This document shows, in pieces, positions 1-9,613 of a stretch of DNA of 14,348 bases (position 1 is its first letter; the number at the start of each line of letters is the position of its first letter). The DNA comes from Corinectria fuckeliana. Taxonomy: Eukaryota > Ascomycota > Sordariomycetes > Hypocreales > Nectriaceae. The notes under the pieces were generated by a model. It had not been told where the DNA came from and did not search any database. It saw only the letters and a program-made list of their open reading frames with translations. Both the position numbers and the translations under genes were made by a program. The stretch is taken from assembly GCA_019137255.1 (NCBI GenBank), contig WPDH01000023.1:1-14348 (forward strand), written 5' to 3'.

Positions 1-11
1 AATTTAAAATA

Positions 12-174
12 AGTAATTAGTAAGTTACTAAAAGGCTTAGTAGTAAACAATTAAATACAGTAATTAGTAGGTTACTAAAAGGCTTAGTAGTAAACAATTA
101 AATATAGTAATTAGTAGGTTACTAAAAGACTTAGTAGTAAACAATTAAATATAGTAATTAGTAAGTTACTAAAA
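12..174. repeat. 47-bp minisatellite, about 3.4 copies
   Basis: Units start at 12, 59, 106 and 153, exactly 47 bp apart. Each opens AGTAATTAGTA and contains GGCTTAGTAGTAAAC. The copies differ only by transitions (taag/tagg, ggctt/gactt, atac/atat). The last copy is partial and ends near 174, just before the second minisatellite. No coding frame is apparent. Confidence 0.93.
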
Positions 175-177
175 ATA

Positions 178-270
178 AGCCACACTAAATAACCTAGCCA
201 CACTTAAGAACCTAGCCACACTTAAGAACCTAGCCACACTTAAGAACCTAGCCACACTTAAGAACCTAGC
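178..270. repeat. 18-bp minisatellite, 4 perfect copies plus partial ends
   Basis: The unit CCTAGCCACACTTAAGAA is repeated identically at 193-210, 211-228, 229-246 and 247-264, then CCTAGC at 265-270. A degenerate half unit sits at 178-192. Each unit keeps two CpA dinucleotides, unlike the surrounding RIP-depleted DNA, so the array probably expanded after RIP or was never a RIP target. Confidence 0.95.
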
Positions 271-591
271 TATATTACCTTATAACTTAACTACTAATAT
301 AACTTTAGCTAGATAGAAGTCTCTTAATAATATAAAATTATACTTTAAATATAAACTTATTCTTCTTTATATATAATATTTATAGTAATTTTCCTAGGAT
401 TTTTTAGGTACTTATTCTCTTTATTTTCTTAATTTATATATATTTCTTATTAATATAATATTAACTTTATAAATAATTATCTAGAACTTAGTTAATATTA
501 GTTCTTATAGGTATTTCTAGAGATTATATCTTAATACTATTATATTAAAATTTCTACTTCTTACCTTATATTTATTCTTATTATAATTTTA
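271..591. other. AT-rich spacer, no gene seen
   Basis: I see no convincing coding frame, RNA gene or repeat here. If the first palindrome (592-663) lies in an intron like the later copies, an upstream exon and donor could be hidden in this stretch, but I could not pick one out. Confidence 0.5.
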
Positions 592-663
592 AGATAGCCT
601 TTAAGAATAACTATTAAGAATTATTAATATCTATTTCCTAATAACTATTCCTAGAGGCTGCCT
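592..663. repeat. Palindromic element copy 1 (72 bp)
   Basis: The left arm (592-618, beginning AGATAGCCTTTAAGAATA) and right arm (637-663, ending CTAGAGGCTGCCT) are inverted copies about 27 bp long that differ only by transitions. It lies directly upstream of the long frame at 666. A possible branch site (around 686) and a TACAG acceptor ending at 712 follow, so it may be intronic. Confidence 0.85.
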
Positions 664-665
664 TT

Positions 666-3600
666 ATATATTCTTCTCCTACTATAACTAATCTACCTTA
701 TATAAAATACAGCTTAGTATTTTATTCTAACTTCTCTTTTATTATATAATAGTCTAACTAATAAGTAACTATAATAGTATTACTATATAAGAAATAAGAC
801 TAACTAGCAATTTAGTAAACTCTAGCTAAAAAGTAAGCTATTATCTAAAAGTATAATTATATATATTATTACTATTAATAAACCCTTATATTATAAATAA
901 TATATAAACTCTTTACTAACTTTATTTAGTTTAAATATTTAATACTAATACTCTTATATATCTTACCTACTACTAATAATATTACTAGACTTTATATTTA
1001 TCTACTACTTAATATCCTAACTAATTCCCCTATTTATTTTAACCTTAACCTAGCTATATATAAGCTAGTAATAATATACTTTTTAATACCTACCTCTAAT
1101 ATAATTATACTTTCCTAATATAAAGAAAATACTACTAAAGTATCTATATAGGTATACTTTTTATCTCTTATAAATACTACTAAAAATATATATCCTAATT
1201 ACCTATCTTATATAGATTTTAAGGTAAATAATAGCCTTAGTGATAATACCTCTATTAAATATATACTATAAAATAATCACTTAATACTTATAAAGAAGAT
1301 ATAGCTTAATAAGAAAGTAAATTTTATAAGAAAGAATATTAGAAAACACCTAAAGATATATAATACTAGTATAATAAAAAAGCACTTATTAGATAATTTA
1401 AATAGTAGTAATAACTCTTTTAGTATCTTATTAACACACTAGATTTATAATACTCTAGCTTTATTTTTATCTTTTATACTAACCAGCCTATAATTTAATA
1501 ACCCTCTCTCTTATAATAATAAAAAGCTAAATAATATATAAACTATACTTATAAGAGCTATCTAGAGGAGTATAAAAGATGCTCTAGATAGTACTAACAC
1601 TAAGCTAGATAGTACTATACTTTATAAGCTTCTTACCTTTAAGTAAAAATAGCCTATTAGCTACTTTATATAAGACTATAAGTATAAATATAAGAATAAG
1701 ATTAGAATTACTTAAGATAGTATAAGAGTATATAATTAGTACTATTTTATAGTAGATATTTAGTATATACTTAAGGGTAGTAATACCTAAAATACTTAGC
1801 TCTTATATATCTTAAATATACTAAAAGACCTTCTTAACTTTACTTTATATAACTAGATACTTAGTGTAAATACTAATAGGTCTAAAAATATTAGTTATAT
1901 ATATTATACTATATTTAAGAGGTTTTTTAACCTAAATATACTACTACTACAGCTCTATTTATACTTATACTACTTAGTTAACTTAAAGACTATAGTAATA
2001 GTAATTAACTATATATTTAATATTAATAGCTTATACTACTTCTCTTAAAGTCTTACTATAGTATAGTCTACTCTTTAGTAGTATCTTACTATATAGGTAA
2101 TTTTTAACCTTATAGATAATATTTATCTTAGTATTCTTATATACTAGGTAGAAGATACTATCTTCTTATAGATAAGCTTACTACCTAACTAGCTAGCTAC
2201 TATAAAGCCTATCTATTAGGTTTCTAACTACTACTTTAGGTATATTACTAGGCTTACTAATATATATATATAGATATTCTTTTCTACTTTATATTAAGAT
2301 AAACTAACTAACCTAGTTAGATATACCTGCCTACTAATTAAGTAGTTTACATACTAGACTAATAAGATTATACTTTTATTTATATAAGGTATTATTAATA
2401 ATAGTAATATACTATAGTATATCTCCTACTCTTATATAGTAGCTTTAACTAATTTAATAGCTATCTATAAAGATAAGACTATTTTTATTATAGTACTAAA
2501 AAGAGCAGTTAGTAAGACTACCCTAGTAGTTTCTAAGAGATATTTAGCCTGCTCTAAGATAATCTACTATAATATATAGCTTATCTACCTAAGAGCTATA
2601 TAGACTTAGATTTAAGCTTAGACTGCTAGGTTTCTTATATACTAGGGTATATATCTCTTTCTATTATCTAAGAATACTAAGCTTATATATTTTATACCTA
2701 CTCTTAAATATACTATAAATTACTAGAAGAACTAGTAAGATAAGATAATTAATAAAACCTATATTAACCCTAATAATACTTATCTTAATATTAGCTAATA
2801 GTATACCTCTTATTTATTAGGTGCTTTTGCTTATAATAGCCTACTATAAAGAAAGTACTATCTTAATATATTTTATAATATCTACTAGTTATAAAGCTAT
2901 AACTATAATAAGCTAGGCTTAGGCTAAAAGCTATACTTATAAAAGAATAAGTACTCTTAGGTTACACTTTATAACACTATATATATAACTCTTATATATA
3001 AAGCATATAGTAAAGAGCTATAATAAAGCCTTATATATATATAGTATTATAACCTTATTAAGATCCTATTTAATACTACTAAAAAGTACTTATTCTACTC
3101 TTAGATAATTAAGTTTTTAGCTCTTAATTTAATATATCTTATTAACTAAGATAAGAGCACTTAAGGCCTTAACTAGTATATCTTAACTATTATTATAAGA
3201 TACTAGCTTAATAAGCTTTATATTTACTATAATATCTTAAATATAGCGCCTAATAATACTACCTCTCTTATAAGTAGTATTTAGGCAAAAAATAAGATCT
3301 TTTTAACTCTTCTCTGCTAGATTATCTAATACTATACCTAGTGACTCTTTATAGCTAACCTAACTAAGAAGATACTATATTTTACTATTATCTTAGCTAA
3401 TATAACTAGATTCTTATAAGCCTCTATTAACTGCTACTACTTTCTTTTTAAACACTTATACTTAGCTATCTTAACTAAGTTCTCTCTCTTAAAGATAGTT
3501 ATTATAGTTATAGCTTTATATAGCTTATACTTTTTATACTTCTCTACTCTTATTATAAAAGAGATCTTACTATAAAGTGATTACTAGACTATAAAGTAGT

Positions 3601-5240
3601 ATAAGAATACCTAGGTAGGTAAGAGGATAATACTTACAGTTAAGTATAAGAGGCTTAAAATAAGTATTAGATTTACTACTTATAGCTTTAGCTAGTAGAA
3701 ACTAGGTAAATTTAACTAGGATATTATATGTTTTTATAAAGTTATTAAAAAGTAGATTATAATATATAATAGTATACTATATAATAACTATAAGTAGTAG
3801 TAGAAAATCCTTAAGAATATATATAATATAAGCTTTTACTTATAGTAGGCTAAGATATAAATTAAGAAGTTTTATATTCTTAAATAGCTTAAAGTAAGAT
3901 TACTTTAGTATAAATACTTATACTTTATAGTAATTAACTTATTCTAGTAGGATATCTAGTATAAGATATATAAGTTTAGCTATTAGGTTAGAAGGAGTAA
4001 TATTATAGACTAGGTATTAGCTAACTTTCCTAATAAAAGGCTACTTATATTCTGCTATAATACTATAGTAAATATATTTTATAACTAATATATAGCTATA
4101 AATAATATAGTACTATATTATATTATAAGTAATAAGATATATAGTTATAATCTATATAATCTTTTTAATAACCTTTTTGCCCTCTAAGCTCTAAAAAGTA
4201 GCCTTATAGTATAAAAGAGATAAGTATATAAACTGTTTTATATAGTAGTCTATTAGAGCTATAAGCTTATCTATTAGACTTTTAGCCTCTAAGCAGCTTA
4301 TAACTAGTATAAAAAGCTTTATATTTTTATTACTACTACACACTAAGTATTACTATAGCTAATAATAAACAGGTTTATTAGTATAACTAAGATAGTAGTA
4401 AGCTAGAGATTAAAAAGAAGGTATATATAGGTATTAATAATATATAAGCTTCTTAGAACTTTATTTAGCAGCTTATACCCTTTCTGCCTTATAGTATAAA
4501 TTCTAGCTATAAGTATAGGTAATTATATAATTAGTATTTACTTACTAACTTAGGCTACTTACTCTTATTATAAAGCTTAGTAATCTAGGTATAAATAGAT
4601 AAACCTTAAGAATAATAAGAAGTCTTGCTTTTATTAGGCTAAGTAAGACCTAATTAGGGTAATAAGAGCAGCTATCTAGCTTAATAAGCTTAAGATTAGA
4701 AGAGGGTATATTTTTACTATAAGTTAAGATTAGGTAAATTACCTTATAATTAAGAAGAGGTTTTTAGTATACTTTTATCTTATTATCTAGATATAAAATA
4801 CTACTACTAATAAACTAGAGGGTATATTTTACAGGCTTATTAGTAACTTAATAGATATAGTTAAGAGATAAATACTATTAAATCTAGTAGAGATTACTAG
4901 AGGGTTATACTTAGAGTAATATACTATAAATATTATAAGAGTAAAGTAAATAGTAAGATAAGTAGGTAAAAAATAGTATAAAAAAGAAATAAGATATACT
5001 ACTCTTAACTAAGTATAATAGTTAAAGTGGAAACCTAGACTTATACTATTATTAGCAACTTAACAAAAAATAAAAGAGATAATAAGCCTTATCTCTAAGA
5101 ATAAGTCTAAAAAAGAGTCTTATTATAACTATAATATAAGTAAAAAGCTATAAAAACAAAATATATAAGTATTAAATAATAGTAATATAGTATATAATAG
5201 TAATATATTATTTTGCCCTTCTAAAAGGGTTATATAATAG
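666..5240 (+). pseudogene. Relic of a giant single-exon gene (about 1,500 codons), family unknown
   Basis: Codons starting at positions divisible by 3 can be read without a frameshift from about 666 to about 5240. I checked the register at 951, 981, 1566, 2451, 3231, 3591, 3951, 4140 and 4251. In-frame stops are numerous but nearly all TAA or TAG; the one TGA I noticed is at 3342. Peptide stretches look coding, for example RSIKDALDSTNTKLD near 1566, VLKRAVSKTTLVVSKRYLAC near 2493 and KLKIRRGYIFTIS near 4690. The true start is unclear because ATG becomes ATA. It may lie at 666-702, or the exon may begin at 713 after a TACAG acceptor. The end is also uncertain: the frame weakens after the TAA at 4917-4919. 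No reverse transcriptase, DDE or helicase motif was recognised. Confidence 0.6.
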
Positions 5241-5308
5241 ATATAAAAGAGTTAAAAATAGTAAGAGAGAATAGCCTAAAAGGTAAAGTATATACTAATA
5301 GGAATATA

Positions 5309-5333
5309 AGATAGTATTTAAAAATAGTTATTA
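5309..5333. repeat. Solo arm of the palindromic element
   Basis: AGATAGTATTTAAAAATAG followed by TTATTA matches the left arm of the palindrome family with transitions only. No partner arm follows. It lies between the giant frame and the next coding relic. Confidence 0.65.
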
Positions 5334-5386
5334 AGAAAATTACCTAACTCTTAAACAATTAAGACCTTAAGGCTTAAGTCTACTTT

Positions 5387-5965
5387 AGGTGCTCTTAGAG
5401 TTAAAAAGGCAGGGAGGGAAAATAAAGCTAGATAGATAGAGGTAGAAAGAGATTAAGTGATAGTAATACTCCTAAGAGTGTTAAGAGAGCTTTAGATCTT
5501 AGAGCTGTTAGTTAAGCAAGTAAGATTAGCTTATAAGATAATACTATAAGATAGAAGAAAGTTATACTTATAGGCTAAAAGCTAGATAGTAGTACTATAA
5601 ATCTAGTTAAAAGCCTTAAAAGTAGATAAGATCTAAGTAGGAAATTAACTAAGATAGCTACTAGGAGTAAGCTAAAAGAGGTTAAGAAGGTTAAAAAAGG
5701 TAATAAAAAAGGTCTTAATACTAGTAATATTATAAAAAGTAGTAATAAACTTATTACTACTAGTCTTAGTATTATAAATAATAAGAGGACTATAACACTA
5801 GGTATAATAATAGCTATAAAGCTTACTCTTACTAGTATAAAGCTTTTTAGTACTCTTAGCCTTCTTAATTTTAGCACTAAAACCACTAGAAAGAGAAAGA
5901 GAGAGAGAGCTAAAATCTTAGAATTAGAATATAATATACTAAACAAAAGAAGTAATAAGAGCTAG
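5387..5965 (+). pseudogene. Relic of a Lys/Ser/Thr-rich protein with a basic C-terminal cluster
   Basis: The frame with codons at positions 2 modulo 3 reads from about 5387 to the TAG at 5963. After the Arg/Ser-rich start it has five in-frame stops (CAA or CAG type) between 5459 and 5629, then 111 stop-free codons (5630-5962). Readable parts include DSNTPKSVKRALDLRAVS near 5459, a Lys-rich segment (KLKEVKKVKKGNKKG, near 5670) and a cluster TTRKRKRERAKI near 5882 that resembles a nuclear localisation signal. The frame may continue past 5965 to about 6118 through further RIP-type stops, with possible decayed Cys positions (NYKKYNIYYSK). I considered the C-terminal tail of a pogo/Fot1-like transposase (TPK-type start, Lys-rich tail), but no DDE domain precedes it. 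The antisense strand is open only because this strand is purine-rich. Confidence 0.5.
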
Positions 5966-6180
5966 CTAAGATAAGAAACAAGAATAAGAAGGGTTTATTA
6001 GGCCTAAGATAGGCTATAAGATTAAAGTATAAACTATAAGAAATATAATATTTACTATAGTAAGTATATTTTTAAGACCTTATATATATAAAGCTTTATA
6101 TAAGATCCCTATTAGTAGTAAATACTAATTAAGATAAACCTAAACTAAATTATAAAGTAAGAGTAACTATATATATTATA

Positions 6181-6247
6181 CCTTTTAAGAATAGTTATTA
6201 AGAAAACACTTATAGCTTATAAGGCAGCCTTTAGGAATAGTTACTAA
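6181..6247. repeat. Two palindrome arms in direct orientation
   Basis: Arms at 6181-6202 (CTTTTAAGAATAGTTATTAAG within it) and 6221-6247 (AGGCAGCCTTTAGGAATAG, then TTACTAAA) both match the left arm of the family and point the same way, so this is not a hairpin. The second arm keeps the GGCAGCC end found in better preserved copies. Confidence 0.65.
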
Positions 6248-6470
6248 AAAATACTTTATACTAACTCTAATTTAGTACTAGTCTTATACTAACCCTAATC
6301 TGCTACTATTACTTATATTTAGTAATAACAGCTAGAGGGTAGTAAATATATAAATATATAAATATATAATAGCAGAATTAAAGCTATAAAACTCTAACCT
6401 TTTTACTTCTTTTCTTTCTTCTTTCTCTTTATAACCTACTAACTAACTAACTTAAGTAAGTGCTTCTAAT

Positions 6471-6489
6471 CTTAATAGTTATTCTTAAA
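6471..6489. repeat. Solo right arm of the palindromic element
   Basis: CTTAATAGTTATTCTTAAA is identical to the inner right arm of the full copy at 7505-7577. No left arm is visible directly upstream. Confidence 0.6.
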
Positions 6490-6576
6490 CTCTACTAAAC
6501 TTAACTCTACTAAACCTAACTCTAACTTTAAATCTAACTTTAAATCCCACTTTTTACTTATTTCTCACCTTCTTTT

Positions 6577-6596
6577 CCTAATAACTATTCTTAGAT
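6577..6596. repeat. Solo right arm of the palindromic element
   Basis: TCCTAATAACTATTCTTAGA matches the right arm of the family (compare 637-656). No left arm is visible. Confidence 0.6.
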
Positions 6597-6658
6597 ATAA
6601 TATTTACTATATTTCTCTTACTTAACCTCTTCTTCTTATAAATTTTATTATCTTATAA

Positions 6659-6721
6659 TAAGATAGCCTTTAGGAATAGTTATTAGGGATAATCTTAATA
6701 GTTATTTCTAAATACTACTTA
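6659..6721. repeat. Palindromic element, full copy (63 bp)
   Basis: The left arm 6659-6686 (TAAGATAGCCTTTAGGAATA...) pairs with the right arm 6694-6721 (CTTAATAGTTATTTCTAAA...). Differences between the arms are mostly transitions. It lies about 130 bp upstream of the proposed first exon at 6854. Confidence 0.82.
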
Positions 6722-6853
6722 TATAACCCTCTAAACTATACTACTAACACTAGTTTTTAGCCCCTTTTTATTATACCCTACTTAACTACCTAAGAAACAA
6801 ACAACTAAATAACTAACTATATAAACTAATCTTATATAGATTACTTATTAAGT

Positions 6854-7440
6854 ATACTAAGTAAGAGTAGCACCTTAAGTAAGAGAGGAAAAAAGCTTTT
6901 AGCTTAAAAGCCTAAAACTATAAGAAAGACCTTACTATAAAATACTAAAAAGAAGGCTTTAAAATCTACAGAACTTAGTAAGATAATCTTTTTTACTTAT
7001 ACTTATCTTTCTAGTAGTAAAGCTAACTATAATATAGTCCTGCTATTCTTATTATTCTCCTAGTAAGATAAGAATAATATATACTTACTAAAAGAGATAC
7101 TAAAACCACAGGCTAACCCTCTAACTAAACTTACACTTAAAGATAAAAAAGAAGCTATAGTTAGCCTAGAGGACCCTCTTAATATTAACTAAACTATAAA
7201 CCTTATAAGCTATAAATAAAAGATAAGATATACTATTCCTACTATCTAACACTTTTATATTTATATTAAGTAGTCTAAGTTTATTTATTACTTACTAGCA
7301 GCTAGTAGTAAAAAGGTACTAAATAATAATATTATAATATAAGATATATAAGCTTATAGTCACCTAAAATATACTTACCTTCTTAAGGCTAAAAAGCTAC
7401 TAGAGAATAAGATAATATAAGTAGCCTACCTAAAATTTAA
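6854..7440 (+). pseudogene. Multi-exon gene relic, exon block 1 (N-terminus)
   Basis: Codons at positions 2 modulo 3 read through with few, RIP-type stops. ATA at 6854 is a plausible former ATG, giving a basic Ser-rich start (LSKSSTLSKRGKK). Downstream are SKIIFFTYTYLSSSKANYN, KEAIVSLEDPLNIN near 7148 and LLAASSKKVLNN near 7300. The block ends at a GTATAT donor (7441), which RIP would make from GTATGT, leaving two bases of a codon. I do not recognise the family. Confidence 0.55.
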
Positions 7441-7504
7441 GTATATATATATCTTATTTTACTTTTAAGATACTACTTATAAGTACTCTCTTTCCTCTTA
7501 TATT

Positions 7505-7577
7505 AGCTTAAGATAGTATCTAAGAATAGTTATTAGTATCTAATCTTAATAGTTATTCTTAAATACTATCTTAAGCT
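7505..7577. repeat. Palindromic element, best preserved hairpin (73 bp)
   Basis: The outer arms AGCTTAAGATAGTAT (from 7505) and ATACTATCTTAAGCT (to 7577) are exact reverse complements. The inner arms carry AAGAATAGTTATTAG and CTTAATAGTTATTCTT around a short loop (TATCTAAT). It lies inside candidate intron A. Confidence 0.92.
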
Positions 7578-7611
7578 CTTTTTCTCTTTTTTTCTTTTAC
7601 TTAAATAACTA

Positions 7612-7673
7612 GGTAAGATTTAGAAATAGTTATTAGCATTTAGTCCTAATAGTTATTTTTAGATACTATCTTA
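7612..7673. repeat. Palindromic element, full copy (62 bp)
   Basis: The left arm 7612-7636 (GGTAAGATTTAGAAATAG...) and right arm 7645-7673 (CCTAATAGTTATTTTTAG...) are inverted. The left arm lacks about 6 bp relative to the right. It is the second copy in candidate intron A. Confidence 0.85.
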
Positions 7674-7723
7674 AGCTATCTGTTTCTACCTCTTATTTAT
7701 ATAGTACTAATATAGTAAATAAG

Positions 7724-8973
7724 TATAATCTTACTTTAGCTACTTATTACACTTTTTAAACACTATAAGCTAGAGTGTAATATATTAAATATTAAGAATA
7801 TTAGTAAAAAGCTACTAACTATAATAAAAATTTAGGATAAGTTTTATATATTATATAGTACTTATAGCTAGCTTAGTAATAAGCTTAAGCAATCTAGAAA
7901 GATACTAATCTTCTCTTTAAGAGGAAAAAACCCTTTTTTCTTAGCAGAGTAAAATATATAAGTAAATAATATTAATATAATATTAATAGTTCTTACTTAT
8001 ACTTTTCGCCTTATAGATAATAACCTTATAATCTTTTACTAGAAGGATAATATAAATACTAACTGTTATATTTAGAGCTATTACTATAAGAATTAGTAAT
8101 AGGCTGTTATTATAGTTTATATAGTAAAAAGCTGCTAATCTATAGTAAAAAACTACCTGTTTAGTACTAATAAGAAGATAAAAATATTATTAAGTTAACT
8201 TCTAACCTTCTAAGAGTATATAACTAAAAAGTGCTAAATATAAGTAAAGACAGCTATTATAAAGCACTACTCTAAGGTTACTACTAAGATTAAAAGAGAA
8301 CTATATTTTCTTAAAGATAACTTTTCTATAAATAACTTAAAAGTAATAAGCTTATAAGTATTATAAAATTAGATTATTTATATACTAAGTATAATAAATT
8401 AGCTAAGTAAGATAAATAAGATAGAGTATAAGACTACCCTAGCTAATATTAATAGTATCCTGCTAGATATAGTATTAAAAGTAATCTTTTAGACTTTTTA
8501 TACTATTATACTAAGTATTAACCTAGTAAAGTCTCTTATAAGCAGGTTATCTACTAAAAAAGCACACTTACTAATAACTAACTATAAATATACTATAATT
8601 TATAAACTTATTAATAGCTAGATCTATATAGCTACTTAAGGCTTATTATACTATCTTATCTTTATAGACCTTTATATTACTAACTCTACTAAGATTAAGC
8701 TTAGTATAATAGTAATAGCAAAGTAGTATAATAAGCAGGTAGTAACTAATATAAAGGCAGCTATATAAAAACCACTTAAGTTTATATAATATAAGACAGC
8801 ACTAGATAATAATAAGCTATATAAGCTATATAAATCTAGGTTACTTCTTAAGGAGATTCTCTTACCTAACTAGAATCTTACTAAGATTTACACTTAGTAG
8901 AATATTAACCTAAATATACTTACTATTAACTCTTATAATCTAATAATAATTATAAAGCCACCTTAAATTATAA
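7724..8973 (+). pseudogene. Multi-exon gene relic, exon block 2
   Basis: Codons at positions divisible by 3 can be followed over about 415 codons (register checked at 7989, 8583 and 8961). Stops are TAA or TAG. Readable stretches include KHYKLECNILNIKNISKK near 7758, SLRGKNPFFLAE near 7914, a run near 8520 containing SINLVKSLISRLSTKKAHLL, and NNKLYKLYKSRLLLKEILLP near 8805. The block retains one of the three CpGs seen in the window (CGC codon at 8007). It ends one base into a codon at a GTATAT donor (8974). No family was recognised. Confidence 0.58.
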
Positions 8974-9112
8974 GTATATACCCCTCTTAGAGTAATATCT
9001 AAGAATAGCTATTAGTATCTAATCTTAATAGCTGTTTTTAGATATTACTCTCTCTCTTCTCTCTTCTTATACTAAAAATATACTAATATAACTATAAATA
9101 TAAATTAACTAG
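8974..9112 (+). other. Candidate intron B with one palindrome
   Basis: Donor GTATAT at 8974, palindrome at 8989-9051, pyrimidine-rich tract (9047-9070), branch site TACTAAT at 9081-9087 and AG acceptor at 9111-9112. The join (a + ta) moves frame 0 of block 2 exactly into frame 1 of block 3. At 139 bp it is the cleanest of the candidate introns. Confidence 0.55.
8989..9051. repeat. Palindromic element, full copy (63 bp)
   Basis: The outer arms AGAGTAATATCT and AGATATTACTCT are perfect reverse complements. The inner arms are AAGAATAGCTATTAG and CTTAATAGCTGTTTTT. The right inner arm keeps GCTG, an un-RIPed version of the core. Confidence 0.92.
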
Positions 9113-9483
9113 TAAAACTTCTAACCTTACTACTAAGGTTTACCTTTCTCTTAAATAAATATAGTACTAGAAAGATATTTACCTTTTACCTTATAATAAG
9201 ACTACTTACTAAATAGAGAGAGTATAAAGTTAAGCTTAAACAGGTTAAACTTTTACTAGATAAGCACCTTTTTAAGCTTATTCTTCTTTTTATCTTAGCT
9301 GCTATACTTAACTAGGTGTTTAATAAACTTAATATACTTTAGAGGGGTATTTTTACTATATATTCACTTTACTAAAGCTATAATAATTATCCTAATTTAA
9401 ATTAAAAGCTATAAACTTTAGACAGCTTATTTAAACTTTAGAAGCTAGTAAATAAGCTAGCTAAAAACTATAAGAACCCTAAG
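9113..9483 (+). pseudogene. Multi-exon gene relic, exon block 3
   Basis: Codons at positions 1 modulo 3 are readable with about seven RIP-type stops in 115 codons (register checked at 9151, 9301, 9361, 9421 and 9481). The segment includes EYKVKLKQVKLLLDKHLFK near 9210 and KLVNKLAKNYKNPK near 9445. It ends after a complete Lys codon at a canonical GTAAGT donor (9484). The family is unknown. Confidence 0.55.
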
Positions 9484-9613
9484 GTAAGTCCCCCTTCTGT
9501 CCTGTCTAAGCAGCATCTAAGAATAGCTATTAGTATAAATTATAATAACTATTTTTAGATACTACCTCTCTTACACTTTTTATTATACTAACTATAACTA
9601 TAAACTGCTTAAG
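9484..9613 (+). other. Candidate intron C with one palindrome
   Basis: Canonical donor GTAAGT (9484-9489), palindrome at 9508-9566, unmutated branch site TACTAAC (9586-9592) and AAG acceptor at 9611-9613. By my count the join does not keep the frame: block 3 ends in phase 0, but block 4 needs a two-base lead. Either there is a small indel or another acceptor was used. Confidence 0.42.
9508..9566. repeat. Palindromic element, full copy (59 bp)
   Basis: The left arm AAGCAGCATCTAAGAATAG... (from 9508) and the right arm, ending ATTTTTAGATACTACCT near 9566, are inverted with mostly transition differences. It sits inside candidate intron C. Confidence 0.87.

Larger units (their letters stand above)
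5966..6853. other. Gap with half palindromes, no clear gene
   Basis: Apart from a possible extension of the previous frame to about 6118, I see no convincing coding frame. The stretch holds several solo or half copies and one full copy of the palindrome family, plus a pyrimidine-rich tract around 6399-6430. It may be the 5' region of the multi-exon relic that begins near 6854, or a long decayed intron linking the two coding relics, both of which use the same frame. Confidence 0.45.
7441..7723 (+). other. Candidate intron A with two palindromes
   Basis: Donor GTATAT at 7441. Branch site TACTAAT at 7705-7711, which is TACTAAC with the CpA C changed to T. The AAG acceptor ends at 7723, 12 nt after the branch site. 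The join (aa + t) carries frame 2 of block 1 into frame 0 of block 2. The interior holds two palindromic elements and a pyrimidine tract (7573-7599). At 283 bp it is long for a fungal intron, and the two elements explain most of the length. Confidence 0.5.

Noticed and set aside
178..270. CRISPR-like array
   Set aside because: The 18-bp units are directly contiguous with no spacers, so it is a minisatellite.
666..5240. Non-LTR retrotransposon ORF2, RecQ-like telomere-linked helicase, or DUF3435 Starship captain
   Set aside because: The length suits a large element protein, but I could not find a YADD-like box, a Walker/DEAH pattern or a tyrosine recombinase R-H-R-Y pattern even allowing for RIP changes.
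5575..5946. Minus-strand open frame of 123 codons with a nominal start
   Set aside because: The start would be TTG, the product is almost only Leu, Val, Ile, Ser, Arg and Phe, and it is antisense to a purine-rich plus-strand coding relic with better coding character. It is treated as a shadow.
5459..6118. C-terminal part of a pogo/Fot1-type transposase
   Set aside because: The TPK-type start and Lys-rich tail are suggestive, but no CENP-B-like DNA-binding domain or DDE catalytic domain could be read upstream, so the family was not assigned.
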